Under the pieces are notes generated by a model, which was not told the DNA's origin, made no database searches, and worked only from the letters and a program-made list of their open reading frames with translations. From RPRB01 sp035501615 (lineage in GTDB: Bacteria > Myxococcota > Myxococcia > Myxococcales > Myxococcaceae), in NCBI GenBank assembly GCA_035501615.1, contig DATJVY010000001.1, positions 1 through 64,000 of the forward strand: DNA of 64,000 nt, written 5' to 3'. Positions 28,544-37,530 of the stretch are shown here, one piece after another (position 1 is the stretch's first letter; each line of letters begins with the position of its first letter). A program made the translations under genes and the position numbers.

Positions 28544-29344
28544 ATGCGGATCTGCGCGGTCTTGCTGGTCCTGGGGGCGGTGGGCTGCTCGGGGTGTTCG
28601 GGCGGGGAGACGCCGCCGTCTCCCGACGAGGACCTCGCGGCGCGACGAGACGGAGGAATCTGGTCACCGGAGCACGGGCCTGGCATCGAGGTGCTCGGGC
28701 GGGGTCTCCAGCTGCCGCCGAGTCGACGCGCGGAGCCGGCCGAGCTGCGCCCCGACGCAGGGCCTGGCCCGTTCACGGACATGCGGGTCCGCGTCGAGGT
28801 GAGCGGCGTGGTCCGCACCGTGCCCTGCGCGGTGCCGAGCGGGAGCTACTGCGACGGGTTCGCCGTGCTGGACGAGGCCGGCCAGACGATCGCGGTCGAC
28901 ACCTACGCCTACCTCGGTCCGAAGCCGAGCTGCCGCGCCCGCTGGGCCGACGGCTCCCCGGTGTCCGCCCTCGCGGGGATCTGGCAGCAGCAGTCGGGAC
29001 CGACGGTTCTCTCGGTCCTCGCCCTCGCCAGCTGTGACGGCCTCGACGGCGTCGAGCCGACGGCCGGGGTCCCCGCCCCGCCCTCGGACGACGTCCACCG
29101 GCTGATCGGCGAGTGGGGTCCGGGGCTCCCGGTGGCAGTGACCGGCATCGTCGTCGCCCGCTGGAAGAGCAGCTCGGGCGCGTTCGGCTTCGCGCTCCAG
29201 GACCCCGGCGGCGCACCGGCGAGCGGGGTGCGGGTGACGCGGTCGAGGACCTCGCCCGTCCCGGCGAGCGCTCCGGAGGTGGGCGAGCGGGTGCGGGTGA
29301 CCGCGCGGACGGCGCGCAGCGGAGAGCACGTGCTCGAGCTCTGA
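28544..29344 (+). CDS. Lipoprotein with putative OB-fold-like C-terminus
   Basis: 266 residues. MRICAVLLVLGAVGCSGCSG is a lipoprotein leader with the lipid Cys in VGCSG. The ATG is preceded by GGGGAGGGG about 3 bases upstream. The mature protein has four further cysteines and a C-terminal region (VTGIVVARWKSSSGAFGFALQDPGG...GERVRVTARTA) that resembles OB-fold nucleic-acid-binding-like domains in extracellular proteins. No function can be assigned. Confidence 0.7.
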   Translation: MRICAVLLVLGAVGCSGCSGGETPPSPDEDLAARRDGGIWSPEHGPGIEVLGRGLQLPPSRRAEPAELRPDAGPGPFTDMRVRVEVSGVVRTVPCAVPSGSYCDGFAVLDEAGQTIAVDTYAYLGPKPSCRARWADGSPVSALAGIWQQQSGPTVLSVLALASCDGLDGVEPTAGVPAPPSDDVHRLIGEWGPGLPVAVTGIVVARWKSSSGAFGFALQDPGGAPASGVRVTRSRTSPVPASAPEVGERVRVTARTARSGEHVLEL

Positions 29345-29368
29345 GAACGGAGCGTCCACCGGGGCCAG

Positions 29369-30886
29369 TCAAGGACTCTTGCCGGAACCGTCGAGCGGTC
29401 GACCCGAGAGCGCGCCGTACTTCGCTCGCAGGTAGGCGAGGAAGTCGGTATCGGTCAGGCCGTGGCCGGTCACGGCCTGGACGCGCTCCTCAGCGGACCC
29501 CCACGCCCCGTGCCGGTGGATCTGCTCGCCGAGCCAGGTTCTGAGCGAACCCAGCTCTCCGCGAGCGATCTCGTCCCACAGCCTCGGGAGCGCCCGCTCC
29601 GCGGCCCGCATCAGGGACGCCGCGTACAGGTTCCCCAGCGCATAGGTGGGGAAGTAGCCGAACTCGCCGTGGGCCCAGTGGATGTCCTGGAGCACGCCCT
29701 CCACGTCGTCGCGCGGGCGAACGCCCACCGTGCGCTCCATCTCGAGGTTCCAGGCCTCGGGCAGGTCGGCCACCGCGAGCTCGCCGCGAAGCAGGCGGAC
29801 CTCGAGCGCGGTGCGGAGCACGATGTGCAGGTTGTAGGTGACCTCGTCGGCCTCGACGCGGATCGCCGAGCGCCGCACCCGGTTGATGGCCCTGTGGAAG
29901 TCCTCCAGCTCCACCCCGGCCAGCGGCTCGGGGAAGGCGGACCGGAGCCGCGGGTAGAGGAATCCCCAGAACGGAAGGCTCCGGCCGACGAGGTTCTCCC
30001 ACAGACGGGACTGGGACTCGTGCAGCCCCATCGAGGGGGCGGCGGCGAGCGGCGTCCGGTGGTGCGCCGGCAGAAAGCCCTGCTCGTAGAGGCCGTGGCC
30101 GAACTCGTGGAGCGTCCCGAACACCGCCGGCGAGGGATTCTTCGGGTCGATGCGAGTGGTGAGCCGGACGTCGGTCGGGTGCGTCCCGCCGGTGAAGGGG
30201 TGAATGCTCCGGTCCTGCCGCCCGGCCTGCAGGTCGAACCCCAGGAGCTCGAGGAGCTCGACGGTGAACTGCCACTGCCGCTCGGGATTGAAGATGCGGC
30301 CGTCGAAGACCTCCGGCCCGTCCAGCGCGCCGTCGAGGGCGTCGACCAGGGGGACCAGCGCGGATCGGAGGCGCTCGAGCACGGGGAGCAGCCGGGCGGT
30401 GGTCATCTCCGGCTCGAAGTGGTCGAGCAGCGCGTCGTAGCGCTCGCCGCCGTGCCCGATGGCATCGGCCTGCTCCCGCCGCAGCTCGAGGAGCCGCTCC
30501 AGCGCCGGCGCGAACCGGACGAAGGTTCGCTCGTTCCGGGCGATGCGCCAGGCCTCGAGCCCGGCGGACTGGGCCTCGGCGAGCGCCCGGACCAGTGACT
30601 CGGGCACCCGGACCGCGTGGTCTCGCTCGCGCCGGAAGACCTTGAGCATGGCCCGCGTCTCGGCGTCGGCCTCGCCTCGTTCCGCCTGCTCCAGCCAGTC
30701 GCCCACCTCGGGAGCGACCAGCCGCTGGTGGTAGAGGCCCTGGAGCGTGGCCAGCTGCGCCGCGCGGGCCGGACCCGCCTTCGCCGGGAGGTAGGTCTCC
30801 TGGTCCCAGCTCATGAGCCCGAGGATTCCCCCCAGGTCCCGGAGCTCGTGCATGCGTGCGCGGAGCGCGTCGAGGGCGGCGGCCAC
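29369..30886 (-). CDS. M32 family metallocarboxypeptidase (Taq type)
   Basis: 505 residues from the chosen GTG at 30886, close to the family length of about 500. Markers: GILGLMSWDQETYLPAKAG near the start, zinc site FGTLHEFGHGLYEQGF (HExxH), GLHESQSRLWENLVGRS, RVEADEVTYNLHI and DIHWAHGEFGYFPTYALGN. It removes C-terminal residues from peptides using a divalent metal in the cytosol. The start is uncertain: a CTG overlapping the upstream stop at 30934 and the ATG at 30853 are alternatives. Confidence 0.88.
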   Translation of the reverse strand: MAAALDALRARMHELRDLGGILGLMSWDQETYLPAKAGPARAAQLATLQGLYHQRLVAPEVGDWLEQAERGEADAETRAMLKVFRRERDHAVRVPESLVRALAEAQSAGLEAWRIARNERTFVRFAPALERLLELRREQADAIGHGGERYDALLDHFEPEMTTARLLPVLERLRSALVPLVDALDGALDGPEVFDGRIFNPERQWQFTVELLELLGFDLQAGRQDRSIHPFTGGTHPTDVRLTTRIDPKNPSPAVFGTLHEFGHGLYEQGFLPAHHRTPLAAAPSMGLHESQSRLWENLVGRSLPFWGFLYPRLRSAFPEPLAGVELEDFHRAINRVRRSAIRVEADEVTYNLHIVLRTALEVRLLRGELAVADLPEAWNLEMERTVGVRPRDDVEGVLQDIHWAHGEFGYFPTYALGNLYAASLMRAAERALPRLWDEIARGELGSLRTWLGEQIHRHGAWGSAEERVQAVTGHGLTDTDFLAYLRAKYGALSGRPLDGSGKSP

Positions 30887-30930
30887 GTCCGAGAGTCTGC
30901 GCGCCAGGTCCGGGGTGCGGCAATGCTCCG

Positions 30931-31371
30931 TCAGGCGCGTCGGTGGGAGACGACGTCCGCGGTCGCGACCAGGAGCGGCCCCACAGGCGAGAGCAGCGAC
31001 AGGAACGTCTGTCCGCCACCCGGGTACCCGAGGCGGGAGAGCACGACGACCACCGCCATCAGCGGCAGCACCGGGGAGATGGTGTAGGCGAGCTTCCAGG
31101 GAACCGACCAGGCGCTCCCATCCGAGCGCTGGACCCGGAAGAGCCACAGGGGGAACCAGGCGATCAGGGCGAAGGGAACGCAGAGGCAGAGGAGGATGAG
31201 GACCACCGGCGCAGAGACGGTGCGATCTGGATGGACCTCACCGGCGGGGAGCCCGCGTACCCACCTCGAGATCAGCACGCCGGCGATCACGAGCAGGAGC
31301 GCTCCGACCACTCCGGCGATGACGATCGACGCAGCAGTGATCCACGACGGAAGAACGCTGGCATCGTCCAC
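30931..31371 (-). CDS. Hypothetical membrane protein
   Basis: 146 residues with about four hydrophobic helices: ITAASIVIAGVVGALLLVIAG, VVLILLCLCVPFALIAWF, LAYTISPVLPLMAVVVVL and LLSPVGPLLVATAD. No motif identifies a family. It lies directly upstream of the M32 gene, with which it is probably co-transcribed. Confidence 0.65.
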   Translation of the reverse strand: MDDASVLPSWITAASIVIAGVVGALLLVIAGVLISRWVRGLPAGEVHPDRTVSAPVVLILLCLCVPFALIAWFPLWLFRVQRSDGSAWSVPWKLAYTISPVLPLMAVVVVLSRLGYPGGGQTFLSLLSPVGPLLVATADVVSHRRA

Positions 31372-31442
31372 GGGAGGCTCCTCCGCCGACCCGCAGGAGG
31401 CCGGGAGGCGAGACGCGCGCCCGCAGCATACGCTGGCGTCCG

Positions 31443-31982
31443 ATGGCGAACGTGCTCAAGCCGCTGCTCGACGCCGAGGACGAGCGCGCCTTCCTCCGCT
31501 TCCTGGCCCAGACCCCGTACGAGGTGTACCCGCGGCGCGTTCCGCCGGACTGGAAGCCGTTCGTGGCGGGACCGGAGACGTTCGACCGGCTTCCGCCCGA
31601 GCTCTACCTGGCCGCGGCGGACCTCGGGCCGGTGCTCGTGGACCGGGTCAAGCGAGGCCCGGACCGGGGGGCCTGGCGGGTCGACGAGGTCCGCTCACCG
31701 GTCGTCTTCTGGGAGCGCTCGCAGGTGGATGACGACGGTGCTCTCGTGGCGGGGCAGCTCTGGGCCGAGCTGGACGTCACTCCCCAGACGGGCCGCCGCG
31801 ACGCCGCGCCGGACCGGTTCCGTCGCCGTTTCGTCGACCTCGAGACCTGGCTGAAGAAGACCTGTCGCCGGAGCGAGCCGGTGGGCTGGCTCATCGGGCC
31901 GTCGGCGGCACGGCGGTCGCGGGAGGGGCTGGTGCTCCGCGCGGCCGGTCATCGCGGCGAGGTGCTTCGACCGTTTCGCTGA
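31443..31982 (+). CDS. Hypothetical cytosolic protein (179 aa)
   Basis: MANVLKPLLDAEDERAFLRF opens a soluble alpha/beta protein with PYEVYPRRVPPDWKPF, a VVFWERSQVDDDGALVAGQLW strand pair and a basic C-terminus. I do not recognise the family. Coding is supported by continuous normal composition and by a TACGCT box 8 nt before the ATG, similar to boxes before other genes in the window. Confidence 0.65.
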   Translation: MANVLKPLLDAEDERAFLRFLAQTPYEVYPRRVPPDWKPFVAGPETFDRLPPELYLAAADLGPVLVDRVKRGPDRGAWRVDEVRSPVVFWERSQVDDDGALVAGQLWAELDVTPQTGRRDAAPDRFRRRFVDLETWLKKTCRRSEPVGWLIGPSAARRSREGLVLRAAGHRGEVLRPFR

Positions 31983-31992
31983 CGGCGGGAGG

Positions 31993-32142
31993 TCAGCGGC
32001 GGTCGCGACGCTGGGTGCGGCGCACCCACACCGGCGCCCGGCGACCCACCAGGCTCAGCAGCAGCAGCGCAGTGACCGCGGCGAGCGGAGCGAGGAGGTC
32101 CCAGGGAGACACCGGAAGGGGCGACGTGGCAGCGAGAAGCAC
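31993..32142 (-). CDS. Possible small single-pass membrane protein (49 aa)
   Basis: A GTG start with AAAGGAAG eight bases upstream leads to a short leader, one strong helix (LLAPLAAVTALLLLSLVG) and a highly basic tail (RRTQRRDRR) that would face the cytosol. This positive-inside layout is plausible, but the frame is short and homology is unknown. It converges on the hypothetical gene ending at 31982. Confidence 0.4.
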   Translation of the reverse strand: MLLAATSPLPVSPWDLLAPLAAVTALLLLSLVGRRAPVWVRRTQRRDRR

Positions 32143-32399
32143 CGGAGGAACTTCCTTTCGATCGGCCTTGCACCGCCGATTCCAGATCACTTCTGCATCC
32201 GGCGTCCAGCCACCCCCCATCCCTGCGGAAGATGGACCGTCGTCACCGACGGCACGAAGGTGTTTCCGGGCCGTGCCCGATCCGACCCGTGGGTCGTGGA
32301 CACTGCGATCCCGACCTCGGAGCAGGGCACGGTCGCCGGGGGCTCCGCCGGACGTCCCGGCAGACCCAGGGCGCGTGCCCGTCAGGAGATCGGGCTGGC
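32143..32399. other. Intergenic region upstream of the glycosyltransferase
   Basis: 257 bp without a credible gene. It contains ACGAAGGTGTTT at 32254-32265, identical to the left half of REP copy C including three flanking bases but lacking the right arm. This may be a decayed repeat. No promoter could be named. Confidence 0.35.
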
Positions 32400-33641
32400 A
32401 TGGCAACCCTGGGACTCTTTCTCCTCGCCGCGGCGGTGGCGGGCGTGGCTGCCCTGGCGGTGATGCTCGGGCTGACGGTGTGGCACGTCCGGCGACCGGC
32501 GCTCGTGCCCACCTCCTGGCCAGGCATCTCGGTGCTGAAGCCCCTCTGCGGAGCGGATGACGATCTCGAGGCGAACCTCGCCTCGTTCGCCGCCCTGCCG
32601 TACGCGGGCGAGTACGAGGTGGTCCTCGGAGTGCGCTCCCCGGAGGACCCGGCGTGGCCCGTCGCCGAGGAGGCGGTGCGGCGCTGGCCGGGGCGGATGC
32701 GACTGGTCCGGCAGGAGCGCGAGGTCGGGCTCAACCCCAAGGTGAACCAGCTGGTGGGGATGGCCCGGGCCGCGCGGCACGACCTCCTGGTCATCAGCGA
32801 CTCGAACGTCCGGGTGCCGGACGGATACCTGCCGGACATCGCCGCGCACCTGTCGCGGCCCGGCGTGGGGTGCGTCACCCATCCGGTGGGCGGGGCCGGG
32901 CAACGGACGCTGGGGGCGCTCCTCGACAACGTGCACCTCTCCTCGACCGTGGCCTCCGGGATGGTGGCGGCGAAGCGTGTGGCGGGGAAGGGCCTGGTGG
33001 TCGGCAAGTCGATGGCGCTGTGGCGCCACGACCTCGAGCTGCTCGGCGGATTCGAGTCCGTGGCCAACGTCCTGGCCGAGGACCACGCGCTGGGCAACCG
33101 GATCCGGCGCGAGCTCCGGGCCCGGGTGGCGGTGTCGAGCCTTCCGGTGTGGAACATCGCGGTGGAGAAGAGCGTCGGGCACTTCTTCCGCCGCTACCTC
33201 CGCTGGAGCGTCATCCACCGGACGGCGATCAGCTTCCCGACCTACCTGGCCGAGTCGCTGCTCAACCCCATCCCCCTCGCGGTGATCGGCTTCGCACTCC
33301 GGCCCACCTCCGGGGCTGCCACCACCCTCGCGGTGTGCGCGGTGCTCAAGCCCACCCTGGACGCCGTGGCGTTCAGCCGGCTCCGGCGCGAGATGTTCAG
33401 CTGGCAGGCGTTCGGTGCGGTGTGGGTGAAGGACGCCCTTCTCTTCCTCGCCTGGGTGCACGGCCTCTTCGCCCGGACGGTGGAATGGCGCGGGAATCGG
33501 CTGCGGGTGCACTCCGGGAGCCGCCTGGTCCCGCTTGCCGCTCCGGATCGCCGAGGAGACGGGGCCTTCACCGGTTTCGCCGAGAGTTTGCCCGGGCTCC
33601 ACGGCACTGCCTCCGCGGTGATGTCAGATCTCAGGGCATGA
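32400..33641 (+). CDS. Ceramide-glucosyltransferase-like GT21 (HpnI-type) glycosyltransferase
   Basis: 413 residues, N-terminal helix (LFLLAAAVAGVAALAVMLGLTVW), then a GT-A domain: PGISVLKPLCGADDDLEANLASF is the family start, ISDSNVRVP the DxD-type site, VLAEDHALGNRIR the catalytic Asp, and RRYLRWSV the (Q/R)xxRW motif shared by eukaryotic glucosylceramide synthases and HpnI. C-terminal helices anchor it. It should move a sugar from UDP-sugar to a lipid (ceramide, diacylglycerol or hopanoid side chain). An AGGAG ribosome site fixes the ATG. The stop overlaps the phosphoesterase start (ATGA). Confidence 0.85.
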   Translation: MATLGLFLLAAAVAGVAALAVMLGLTVWHVRRPALVPTSWPGISVLKPLCGADDDLEANLASFAALPYAGEYEVVLGVRSPEDPAWPVAEEAVRRWPGRMRLVRQEREVGLNPKVNQLVGMARAARHDLLVISDSNVRVPDGYLPDIAAHLSRPGVGCVTHPVGGAGQRTLGALLDNVHLSSTVASGMVAAKRVAGKGLVVGKSMALWRHDLELLGGFESVANVLAEDHALGNRIRRELRARVAVSSLPVWNIAVEKSVGHFFRRYLRWSVIHRTAISFPTYLAESLLNPIPLAVIGFALRPTSGAATTLAVCAVLKPTLDAVAFSRLRREMFSWQAFGAVWVKDALLFLAWVHGLFARTVEWRGNRLRVHSGSRLVPLAAPDRRGDGAFTGFAESLPGLHGTASAVMSDLRA

Positions 33642-34465
33642 CCTCGCAGACCCTGGCGCATCTCTCCGACCTGCACTTCGGGCAGGGGGCGGCGCGCGAG
33701 GCGATGGCGCGGGCCCTCTGCCAGGCCCTCATCGAGTCGTCGATCGACCGGGTGGTCGTCACGGGTGACATCACCAACAAGGGCCGGGACGTGGAGATGT
33801 CGCTCTTCCTCGATGCCTTCGCGCCGCTGCTCCGCCAGGGGCGGCTCACCGTGGTGCCCGGGAACCACGACCGGGTCGGCGACGACGCGGGCCGGGCCCT
33901 GATGAAGGGGCGGCGGGTCGCGGTGGAGGAGCATCCGGGGCTCTACCTGGTCCTGGTGGACTCGACTGCGGAGCACAACCGGAGCTACTGGGCCTGCCAC
34001 GGCGAGCTGACCCGCCGGATGCTGGACGAGGTGGACGCCGCGCTCGACGCGGCGCCGGAGCGCTCGCTGGTGGCGGTCCTCATGCACCACCACCTGGTGG
34101 CGCTCCCCGTCGAGAGCTGGCTGGAGCGGGTGAGCGAGCGGCTCCGCCTCCCCTATTCCGGCGAGCTGCCCCTCGGCCGCGAGCTGCTGGAGCGGGTCCA
34201 GGGCCGCTGCGACCTGGTGCTGCACGGGCATCGCCACGTGCCGCGGGAGATCCACCTCTTCACCGACACCAGGCGACCGCTGGCGCTCTACAACGCCGGG
34301 AGCTCCACGGAGCTCGGCCGGGTCCGGGTCTTCACCCACGAGGGCGGCCAGATGCGGATCACCCCGCGCTGGCTGTGGGCCGATCCGGCCAGGGCCTGGG
34401 GACCGCGCCGGGTGCCGGTGATGGTTCCCGCCCCCATGGTGACCCCCGAGCGGAGCGTCGCCTAG
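33638..34465 (+). CDS. Calcineurin-like metallophosphoesterase
   Basis: 275 residues with all five blocks: LAHLSDLHFG (D, H), VVTGDITNKG (D), VVPGNHDRVG (N, H), VLMHHHLV (H) and LVLHGHRHVP (H, H). Two-metal phosphoesterase, cytosolic as no signal peptide is seen. Substrate unknown. Translational coupling to the GT21-like gene suggests a shared lipid or sugar-phosphate pathway. Its TAG stop overlaps that of the convergent prfC gene on a shared CTAG. Confidence 0.9.
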   Translation: MTSQTLAHLSDLHFGQGAAREAMARALCQALIESSIDRVVVTGDITNKGRDVEMSLFLDAFAPLLRQGRLTVVPGNHDRVGDDAGRALMKGRRVAVEEHPGLYLVLVDSTAEHNRSYWACHGELTRRMLDEVDAALDAAPERSLVAVLMHHHLVALPVESWLERVSERLRLPYSGELPLGRELLERVQGRCDLVLHGHRHVPREIHLFTDTRRPLALYNAGSSTELGRVRVFTHEGGQMRITPRWLWADPARAWGPRRVPVMVPAPMVTPERSVA

Positions 34466-36096
34466 GCCGAGGCTCCGGCGGCGCGATCGGACGGTCCCTG
34501 CTGCAGCTGGGGCGCCTCGGCGAGAAACTTCAGATCCGGGTGCTTCTCGCGGGCATGGTCGAGCGCCCAGTCGTCCCGGAAGAGCACCAGGGGAAGCCCG
34601 TCGCGGTCCTGCACCGTCTGGCGGTTGCCCTCCCAGTCGAACGAGCGCGGGTCGAAGTGCTCTCCCACCACCCAGCGGGCATGCGCGTACGGGAGCCGGT
34701 CGAGGGTGATCGCCGCGCCGTACTCGTGCTCGATGCGGTACTGGAGCACCTCGAGCTGGAGCGCGCCCACCACGCCGACGATCGGGTCGCGCATGCCCAT
34801 CTGCAGCTGCTGGAAGATCTGGATGGTGCCCTCCTCGCCCAGCTGCTCGAGGCCCTTCTCCACCTGCTTGCGCCGGAGCGGGTCCTTGCTCCGCACCACG
34901 GCGAAGTGCTCGGGCGAGAAGCGCGGAACGCCGTCGAAGCGGAACGGCTCGCCCTCCACCAGGGTGTCACCGATCCGGTAGAGGCCGGGGTCGAAGAGGC
35001 CGATCACGTCCCCCGGCCAGGCCTCCTCGATGGCGGTGCGCTCGGCGGCCATGAACTGGCTGGGGTTGGCGAGCCGGACCGACTTCCCCAGGCGCACGTG
35101 GTGAGCGTTCATCCCCTTCACGTAGCGGCCCGAGACGACCCGGATGAAGGCGATCCGGTCGCGGTGGGCGGGGTCCATGTTCGCCTGGATCTTGAAGACG
35201 AAACCGCTGAACCGCTCGGCGGTGGGCGGCTGCGGTCCCCGGTCGGTGCCGCGCGGCGCCGGCGGTGGGGCGAGGGTGAGGAAGGCGTCCAGGAACGGGC
35301 GGACGCCGAAGTTGGTCATCGCCGACCCGAAGAACATGGGGGTGATCTGCCCACGGTCGCTCTTCTCGCGGCTGAAGGCGTCCCCGCCCACGTCGAGGAG
35401 CTCCACGTCCTCGCGGAGCTGCGTCAGCTCGGCCTGGGAGAGGACCTCGGCGATCTCCGGCGCGTCGAGCGAGACGGCCCGCTCCTTCACCTCGGCCTCG
35501 CCGTGCGTCCCCTCCGAGGAGAAGACGTGGACCGCGCGCTCCGCCCGGTCGTACACGCCCCGGAACTCGGGCCCCATGCCGATCGGCCAGTTCATCGGGT
35601 AGGCCCGGATGCCCAGGACCTGCTCCAGCTCGTCCATGAGATCCAGCGGGGCCCGCCCGTACCGGTCGAGCTTGTTGACGAAGGTGAAGATGGGGATGGC
35701 CCGCATCCGGCAGACCTGGAACAGCTTCTTGGTCTGCGGCTCGACGCCCTTCGCGGCGTCGATGAGCATCACCGCGCTGTCCGCGGCGGAGAGCGTCCGG
35801 TAGGTGTCCTCGGAGAAATCCTGGTGGCCCGGGGTGTCGAGCAGGTTGACCGCGTGGCCGTGGTAGTCGAACTGGAGCACCGAGGAGGTGACGGAGATCC
35901 CGCGCTCCTTCTCCAGCTCCATCCAGTCCGAGGTGGCGTGGCGGCGCGCGCGGCGGGCCTTGACGCTCCCGGCGAGGTGGATGGCCCCGCCGTAGAGAAG
36001 GAGCTTCTCGGTGAGCGTGGTCTTCCCCGCGTCGGGGTGACTGATGATGGCGAAGGTGCGCCGGCGGGCGACCTCCCGTTCGAGCTCGGACGGCAT
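34462..36096 (-). CDS. prfC: Peptide chain release factor 3
   Basis: 544 residues, slightly longer than the usual 525-530. GTPase motifs: SHPDAGKTTLTEKLL (G1), RGISVTSSV (G2), LLDTPGHQDFSEDTYRTL (G3), FVNKLDRYGRAP (G4). The RF3-specific SDWMELEKERGI and C-terminal RDDWALDHAREKHPDL are present. RF3 removes RF1/RF2 from the ribosome after termination. The ATG is fixed by the conserved N-terminus, yet it directly follows a very stable hairpin with no Shine-Dalgarno. Confidence 0.95.
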   Translation of the reverse strand: MPSELEREVARRRTFAIISHPDAGKTTLTEKLLLYGGAIHLAGSVKARRARRHATSDWMELEKERGISVTSSVLQFDYHGHAVNLLDTPGHQDFSEDTYRTLSAADSAVMLIDAAKGVEPQTKKLFQVCRMRAIPIFTFVNKLDRYGRAPLDLMDELEQVLGIRAYPMNWPIGMGPEFRGVYDRAERAVHVFSSEGTHGEAEVKERAVSLDAPEIAEVLSQAELTQLREDVELLDVGGDAFSREKSDRGQITPMFFGSAMTNFGVRPFLDAFLTLAPPPAPRGTDRGPQPPTAERFSGFVFKIQANMDPAHRDRIAFIRVVSGRYVKGMNAHHVRLGKSVRLANPSQFMAAERTAIEEAWPGDVIGLFDPGLYRIGDTLVEGEPFRFDGVPRFSPEHFAVVRSKDPLRRKQVEKGLEQLGEEGTIQIFQQLQMGMRDPIVGVVGALQLEVLQYRIEHEYGAAITLDRLPYAHARWVVGEHFDPRSFDWEGNRQTVQDRDGLPLVLFRDDWALDHAREKHPDLKFLAEAPQLQQGPSDRAAGASA

Positions 36097-36097
36097 G

Positions 36098-36130
36098 GCG
36101 GGCCGGTCCGTGTAACACGGGCCGGCCCGC
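36098..36130 (-). promoter_or_regulatory. Stable hairpin abutting the prfC start codon
   Basis: On the minus strand GCGGGCCGG...CCGGCCCGC (9 bp) encloses a G-T wobble and then CCGTG/CACGG around a short loop. The stem ends one base before the ATG. It would occlude ribosome loading unless melted, so it may control RF3 synthesis; it may alternatively serve as a second terminator for the upstream gene. Confidence 0.55.
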
Positions 36131-36153
36131 TCCGCCGATCGCCCGGAACGAGA

Positions 36154-36191
36154 AGGCCCCGACCGCCCGGGGTTGGGAGCGGTCGGGGCCT
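36154..36191 (-). terminator. Strong hairpin terminator after the lipoprotein gene
   Basis: Perfect 13-bp inverted repeat AGGCCCCGACCGC / GCGGTCGGGGCCT with a 12-nt loop. On the minus strand it is followed by TTCTCGTT. It lies 42 bp after the stop at 36234 and 24 bp before the prfC hairpin. Confidence 0.75.
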
Positions 36192-36233
36192 GGGCTCGCC
36201 CGGGGGTGCGGCCCCCGGCGGGCGTCCGCAGCG

Positions 36234-37415
36234 TCAGTCGTTGCCGGTGGGCATGGTCGCCGGCAGCGCCGGGACGTCGGTGGCCGGGGCGTCCGGATCC
36301 ACGCTGGTGTCGTCCTGGTCCGAGGGGTCCACGTACGGACGCTCGCCGGTGGCCAGCACCACCTCGCAGGCGGCCTCGTTGCCGCTCACAGTCCAGGTGC
36401 AGCTCCCGGTGCCCGGGACGTCGCCGAGCGAGCAGAGCGCGGTGGCCTTGAAGACCAGCGACTCGGCCTTGTCCCAGCACTCGCGGCCGAAGAAGATCTT
36501 GTCGCCGAGGTCGCCGCCGAGCACCGCCACCTCCGCCCGACCGCCCACGCCGGGGTTGTACCGGGCACGACCGAGGAAGAGCTCCTTGGCCGGGGTGTCG
36601 TTGGGGATCTCCGGGATGTCGGCGTAGGCGGCCACGCGCACGCTGGTCACGCCGCTCAGCCCGTTCTTGTGGGCGTAGAAGACGGCGTCCACCGGCTGCC
36701 ACTGGCTGGTGTCGGCGGAGAAGTTCTTCAGCGCGTAGATCAGCGTCTTGCTCTGGTCGTTCACGCCCGCGTCGGCCGCGGCGGGCCCGAAGCCGTGGTG
36801 GCTGAAGGCGACGAAGAGCTTCCCCTGGCCGGGGAAGGTGGTGACCACGGTCTTGTAGGCATCGAGGTCGACCCCGATGGTGCCGCGGCCGCGGTGGGCC
36901 TCGTCACCGGTGGCCTTGAAGGTCGTCCCCGCGGCGAAGGCGACGTACGCGGTGTCGGGGTCGCCGTCCTTCTTCACTTGGAGCTTCCAGGCGTAGTGGT
37001 TGCCGGCGACGCGGACGACCGAGAGCAGGTAGCTGTACCCGTTCTGGTCGTAGGGCCCGTACGTGTAGACCTGGCCCTGGGTCTGCGACGGGCCGTTGGT
37101 CAGGACCAGCTGCTCGATCGGGCCGAAGGCGGCCTTCAGGCCCTGGTTCAGGCTCCTGATGGCGTCCCGGATCTTGGGCAGCCACTCCGGAGCGGTGCTG
37201 GACCCGACGTCGGCGCCGGGGGCGGGGGCGATCAGCGCCGCCGAGGACGGGGCGATGCTCGCGCCCTCCGACGGGGCGCCGGAGACCTCCGCCGAGACGC
37301 CGGAGAAGACGGGAACCGCGGACTGGTACTCATCGGGGCCGGTGCTGCTGCTGTTGCTGCAGGCGGCTGCCAGGAACAGGCCGGCCACGAGGAACGACGG
37401 ACGTGCGAGCTTCAT
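36234..37415 (-). CDS. Lipoprotein of unknown function (393 aa)
   Basis: The leader MKLARPSFLVAGLFLAAACSN has a clear lipobox (AAAC). A Ser/Ala/Pro-rich linker (residues 20-75) leads to a folded region with NGYSYLLSVVRVAGNHYAWKLQ and AFSHHGFGP, and an acidic C-terminal tail rich in Asp. No catalytic motif is recognisable. GAGGGAG lies just upstream of the ATG. It is followed by a strong terminator, so it is probably monocistronic. Confidence 0.78.
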   Translation of the reverse strand: MKLARPSFLVAGLFLAAACSNSSSTGPDEYQSAVPVFSGVSAEVSGAPSEGASIAPSSAALIAPAPGADVGSSTAPEWLPKIRDAIRSLNQGLKAAFGPIEQLVLTNGPSQTQGQVYTYGPYDQNGYSYLLSVVRVAGNHYAWKLQVKKDGDPDTAYVAFAAGTTFKATGDEAHRGRGTIGVDLDAYKTVVTTFPGQGKLFVAFSHHGFGPAAADAGVNDQSKTLIYALKNFSADTSQWQPVDAVFYAHKNGLSGVTSVRVAAYADIPEIPNDTPAKELFLGRARYNPGVGGRAEVAVLGGDLGDKIFFGRECWDKAESLVFKATALCSLGDVPGTGSCTWTVSGNEAACEVVLATGERPYVDPSDQDDTSVDPDAPATDVPALPATMPTGND

Positions 37416-37530
37416 GACTCCCTCTCTGGTCGAGAGCTTCGAGTGACGGCGGGGCACCGGAGCGGGTCCAGTGCATCGCGCGCTTCCTCGAACCCGGGGG
37501 GGAGGGGGCGAGTTGCGGGGCCCGGCAGGG

